Shown: positions 63,884-64,000 of the stretch, piece by piece | How the letters are laid out: every line of letters begins with the position of its first letter | Numbering within the stretch: the first letter of the stretch is position 1 | NCBI RefSeq assembly: GCF_016612995.1 | Contig: NZ_JAEOAH010000029.1 | Location: forward strand, 16,213 to 80,212 | Length of the DNA: 64,000 nt | Source of the DNA: Viridibacillus soli | GTDB lineage: Bacteria; Bacillota; Bacilli; Bacillales_A; Planococcaceae | Direction: 5' to 3' | Translations under genes and position numbers: made by a program | The notes under the pieces: generated by a model | The model's input: the letters and a program-made list of their open reading frames with translations, nothing else | Databases searched by the model: none | Told to the model about the DNA's origin: nothing

Positions 63884-64000
63884 TTTACATTTGAACGATA
63901 ATTTTGTCAATAACAGTAAAAAGAAACCCTACTTAATGAGAGGCCACTGAAAAACTTACGTTTTTAACTATGAAATTGTTTTTTGAATAAAAATAAGGCA

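Noticed and set aside
63930..64000. IS end (GAGGCCACTGAAAAAC) at the right edge
   Set aside because: Looks like a possible insertion-sequence terminus, but the window stops before any transposase or partner repeat.

Overview
The window looks like accessory chromosome of a low-GC, Gram-positive spore-forming bacillus (Bacillaceae/Caryophanaceae; a Lysinibacillus- or Bacillus-like organism is my inference). The support is strong Shine-Dalgarno sites with frequent TTG/GTG starts, AT-rich DNA, T-box and c-di-GMP-I riboswitches, an RNase J, a BceRS-BceAB-type module, a Vip1/protective-antigen-type toxin subunit and a secreted PI-PLC. There are no rRNA or tRNA genes, no CRISPR array and no prophage. 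About a third of the loci are broken or truncated, and fragments of at least six mobile-element families are scattered through it, so this is a zone of repeated insertion, deletion and decay.

Layout. 0-7 kb: an MFS exporter (cut by the left edge) behind a T-box leader, an RNase J paralogue, a secreted Ig-like/propeller protein and an M3 oligopeptidase. 7-8.5 kb: remnants plus a c-di-GMP-I riboswitch whose only visible target is a tiny ORF with a hairpin-sequestered ribosome binding site. 8.7-13.7 kb: a visibly GC-richer four-gene operon (TetR, MFS, FtsX-type permease, ATPase), probably transferred; its MFS gene is frameshifted by a 13-bp tandem duplication. 14-20 kb: a lipoprotein, a HEAT-repeat protein and many decayed acetyltransferase, MBL, pentapeptide, IS3 and group II intron pieces.

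20-29 kb: the secreted-virulence segment. It has an orphan binary-toxin translocation subunit (Vip1/PA family), an IS256 element with a frameshifted transposase, a secreted PI-PLC fused to a ricin-type lectin domain, and the N-terminal remnant of a second toxin subunit whose upstream DNA is nearly the same as that of the intact gene. 30-41 kb: a nucleotidyltransferase, a serine hydrolase, a BceAB-type transporter and its BceRS-type two-component system in convergent orientation (with a BceR-type box before the ATPase), a ResA-like thioredoxin, a ZmaR-like acetyltransferase and a fused remnant of a nonribosomal-peptide cluster. 42-48 kb: a degenerate IS1182 element, an rsgA paralogue with two in-frame stops, and small enzymes. 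48-54 kb: amidase, TrmO-like methyltransferase, a hisS with an attenuator-like leader, DUF4306, TPR and GrpB proteins. 54-64 kb: a DUF2975/XRE pair, DegV, a TolB-like propeller protein, acetyltransferase, a dead integrase, small proteins and two PadR modules with visible operators.

Two repeat families cut across these regions. One is a set of tandem 21-nt units arranged in 93-bp or 42-bp higher-order repeats (clusters at 17.7, 19.9-20.4 and 32.0-32.5 kb), always just 3' of a minus-strand gene and open in the same heptapeptide frame. The other is a short dispersed hairpin with TTCAAC/GTTGAA arms. I could not match the 21-nt family to a known element; together with the toxin locus and the riboswitch-controlled tiny ORF it is the best candidate here for undescribed biology.
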